From positions 2,132,001-2,196,000 of the forward strand of contig NZ_CP036536.1 in NCBI RefSeq assembly GCF_005222225.1: a stretch of 64,000 nucleotides of DNA. The letters run 5' to 3'. The notes beneath the pieces were generated by a model, which searched no databases, was not told the origin of the DNA, and worked only from the letters and a program-made list of their open reading frames with translations. The position numbers and the translations under genes were made by a program. The stretch comes from Salinimonas lutimaris. GTDB lineage: Bacteria > Pseudomonadota > Gammaproteobacteria > Enterobacterales > Alteromonadaceae. The stretch's first letter is position 1. Each line of letters begins with the position of its first letter. Below, piece by piece: positions 62,641 to 64,000 of this stretch.

Positions 62641-63390
62641 TCAGCCCGGCTTTTGCACCATGACATGAAAATACTTGCCCAGCCAGCAAAAGGGTTCTGT
62701 GCTGCGATACTCGCGCTCAAGCGCCAGTAGCTCGGCAAATTTGCCATCGTCTTCGGGTTTATCTTTCATGTAATCGTGAAAACAGCGGATCCCGGAACGG
62801 CTTAGCACGGTAAAACCCTGTCCGGTCAGGTGGGCCAGAACATCAGCTGGACGCAGCGCATTGGTCGGGTTCAGCCGCACCTGGTTTTTCACCCGCAGTC
62901 CTTTGGCAATATAGTCAAAATTGCCATACAGGGCATTGCTGAACAGCGCCGCGTCGCGGTTGAAAAAGCTCAGGCTCAGCCGGCTGCCCGGTGCCATTTG
63001 CTCAAACAGATAATCAATCGCGTCAAATGGTTCAGCCAGCCACTCCAGTACTGCATGGCACACCACCAGGTCGTACTGGTCGATGGTGGTCAGCGAGCGC
63101 AGCGGCACATGCTGTTGCTCCACCTGAGAAAACGACGCCAGTAGTTCAGCAGCCAGCGCCAGCACATCGCCTGAAGCATCGGTCAGGGTGACCTGATGCC
63201 CCTGCTCAGCCAGTGCTTTGGTCATAATGCCGGTACCACCGCCAATTTCAATGATGCGCTGTGGCTGAGTTAAAAAAGGCTGCATGGCCTCAAGCAGCAA
63301 AATATGCCTGAGGCGCCCTTTGGTTGTGCCATAAATATTGCGGGCAAATTTATCAGCAATACCATCAAAATACTGATCTGTTTCTTTCAT
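62641..63390 (-). CDS. cmoM: tRNA 5-carboxymethoxyuridine methyltransferase CmoM
   Basis: The 249-residue protein has DQYFDGIADKFARNIYGTTK at the start, motif I IIEIGGGTGIMTKAL, and the CmoM-specific VCHAVLEWLAEP and RIKNQVRLNPTNALRP-like block (here LRVKNQVRLNPTNALRPADV). It adds a methyl ester to cmo5U34 of certain tRNAs. Together with TrhO at 31191 it covers two steps of the wobble-uridine pathway. It is separated from the Nif3 gene by two bases. Confidence 0.92.
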   Translation of the reverse strand: MKETDQYFDGIADKFARNIYGTTKGRLRHILLLEAMQPFLTQPQRIIEIGGGTGIMTKALAEQGHQVTLTDASGDVLALAAELLASFSQVEQQHVPLRSLTTIDQYDLVVCHAVLEWLAEPFDAIDYLFEQMAPGSRLSLSFFNRDAALFSNALYGNFDYIAKGLRVKNQVRLNPTNALRPADVLAHLTGQGFTVLSRSGIRCFHDYMKDKPEDDGKFAELLALEREYRSTEPFCWLGKYFHVMVQKPG

Positions 63391-63392
63391 TC

Positions 63393-64000
63393 TCAGGCCG
63401 GGTTATCAATATCAATAAAGGTCACGTCCAGGCCCAGTTCGCCGGCCAGATATTCACCGACCGCTTTTGCCCCGTAGCGCTCGGTAGCGTGATGCCCGCA
63501 GGCCATGTAACTGATCCCCAGTTCCCGGGCGCTGTGGATGGTTTTTTCAGACACTTCGCCACTGATAAACACATCAATATTATGCTCGACCAGTTGGTCG
63601 ATAAAGCCCTGACCGCCGCCGGTACACCAGGCAATGCGGGTCACTTCCCGTTCGTGGGCCTGTTCCACCAGCACGCTACGCGCCAGAGCCTGTTCGGTGC
63701 GGCGGGTCAGTGCCTGCTGACTGAGCGGGGTGCTAAGCTCAGCCACAAAAACAATTCCGTCGGGTTTGAGACCCGGTAGTGGCGCGGCATTTTCCAGCCC
63801 CAGTATATTCGCCAACTGCGCATTGTTCCCCAGCTGGGGATGAACATCTATCGGTAAGTGGTAGGCATACAGGTTAATATCGTTTTGCAACAAGGCTTTA
63901 ATGCGACGCTGCTTCATGCCGGTGATCGGCTCTGGCTCACCTTTCCAGAAATAACCGTGGTGTACCAGCAGCGCGTCAGCCTGATGTTCAATGGCTGCAT
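63393..64000 (-). CDS. Nif3-like dinuclear metal-center protein (YbgI; 5' end outside window)
   Basis: The visible frame runs from the window edge to the stop at 63393; an internal ATG at 63917 is not the true start, since the upstream sequence (IEHQADALLVHHGYFWKGEP) is family-typical. It also has YAYHLPIDVHPQLGNNAQLA, WCTGGGQGFIDQLVEHNIDV and MACGHHATERYGAK, the metal-ligand His of YbgI/Nif3. These proteins form hexameric rings with two metals; their role is unknown (NIF3/GTP cyclohydrolase I type 2 relatives). The gene's N-terminal ~45 residues lie beyond base 64000. Confidence 0.93.
   Translation of the reverse strand, partial: AAIEHQADALLVHHGYFWKGEPEPITGMKQRRIKALLQNDINLYAYHLPIDVHPQLGNNAQLANILGLENAAPLPGLKPDGIVFVAELSTPLSQQALTRRTEQALARSVLVEQAHEREVTRIAWCTGGGQGFIDQLVEHNIDVFISGEVSEKTIHSARELGISYMACGHHATERYGAKAVGEYLAGELGLDVTFIDIDNPA

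Overview
The window looks like chromosomal DNA from a marine gammaproteobacterium of the Alteromonadales, most likely Alteromonadaceae. The reasons are a CysB very close to the enteric protein, the yejK/yejL/yejM neighbourhood, RlmA, TrhO, CmoM and YbgI/Nif3 orthologues, a valine-catabolic operon, and several small membrane proteins and lipoproteins typical of that group. The genus is an inference. No rRNA, tRNA or CRISPR array was seen.

Layout. 0-7.3 kb is core: partial cysB, a soluble histidine kinase, a LysR regulator divergent from a 3-oxoacid CoA-transferase pair (scoAB), and a DEAD-box helicase. 7.3-14.9 kb is a gene-poor, decaying stretch of small reverse-strand genes. It includes a frameshifted CPBP protease, a frameshifted DUF998 protein, and a collapsed CMD-VOC-LysR cluster whose last two members have fused. 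14.9-27.9 kb is a more A+T-rich accessory island with a secreted esterase, a nonsense-mutated membrane ORF, an IS30-type transposase remnant, a compact seven-gene operon (17.6-27.2 kb) and an NTF2-like pseudogene at the far edge. 27.9-64 kb returns to core genes: TrhO, an Nramp-like transporter, PfkA, a LytS/LytR-type two-component pair, an M61 peptidase, an M23 peptidase, yejKLM, gmhB, rlmA, a valine-degradation operon, D-lactate dehydrogenase, cmoM and partial nif3.

The most remarkable object is the seven-gene operon. Its second gene is a UPF1/DNA2-like SF1 helicase fused to the TOPRIM part of a type IA topoisomerase. That protein stops just where the catalytic tyrosine segment should begin. 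The third gene resumes after that segment and carries the GRPSTYA motif of type IA topoisomerases. The fourth gene begins with ITGYPRTGS, which closely resembles the missing ITYPRTDS catalytic motif. The operon therefore appears to encode a helicase plus a type IA topoisomerase split over three polypeptides, with the tyrosine moved to a different chain. It is accompanied by a beta-propeller protein, a helical protein, a small zinc-ribbon protein and a large unrecognised protein. I know of no described system of this form. A role in nucleic-acid conflict (phage or plasmid defence) or DNA-end/recombination processing is only an inference from the island setting.

Other points: a perfect FNR-type box upstream of ldhA; a TTGACG/CGTCAA palindrome upstream of the valine operon; an esterase-like protein whose nucleophile serine is an arginine; an Nramp-family protein without the DPGN motif; and two response-regulator/TPR paralogues 25 kb apart.
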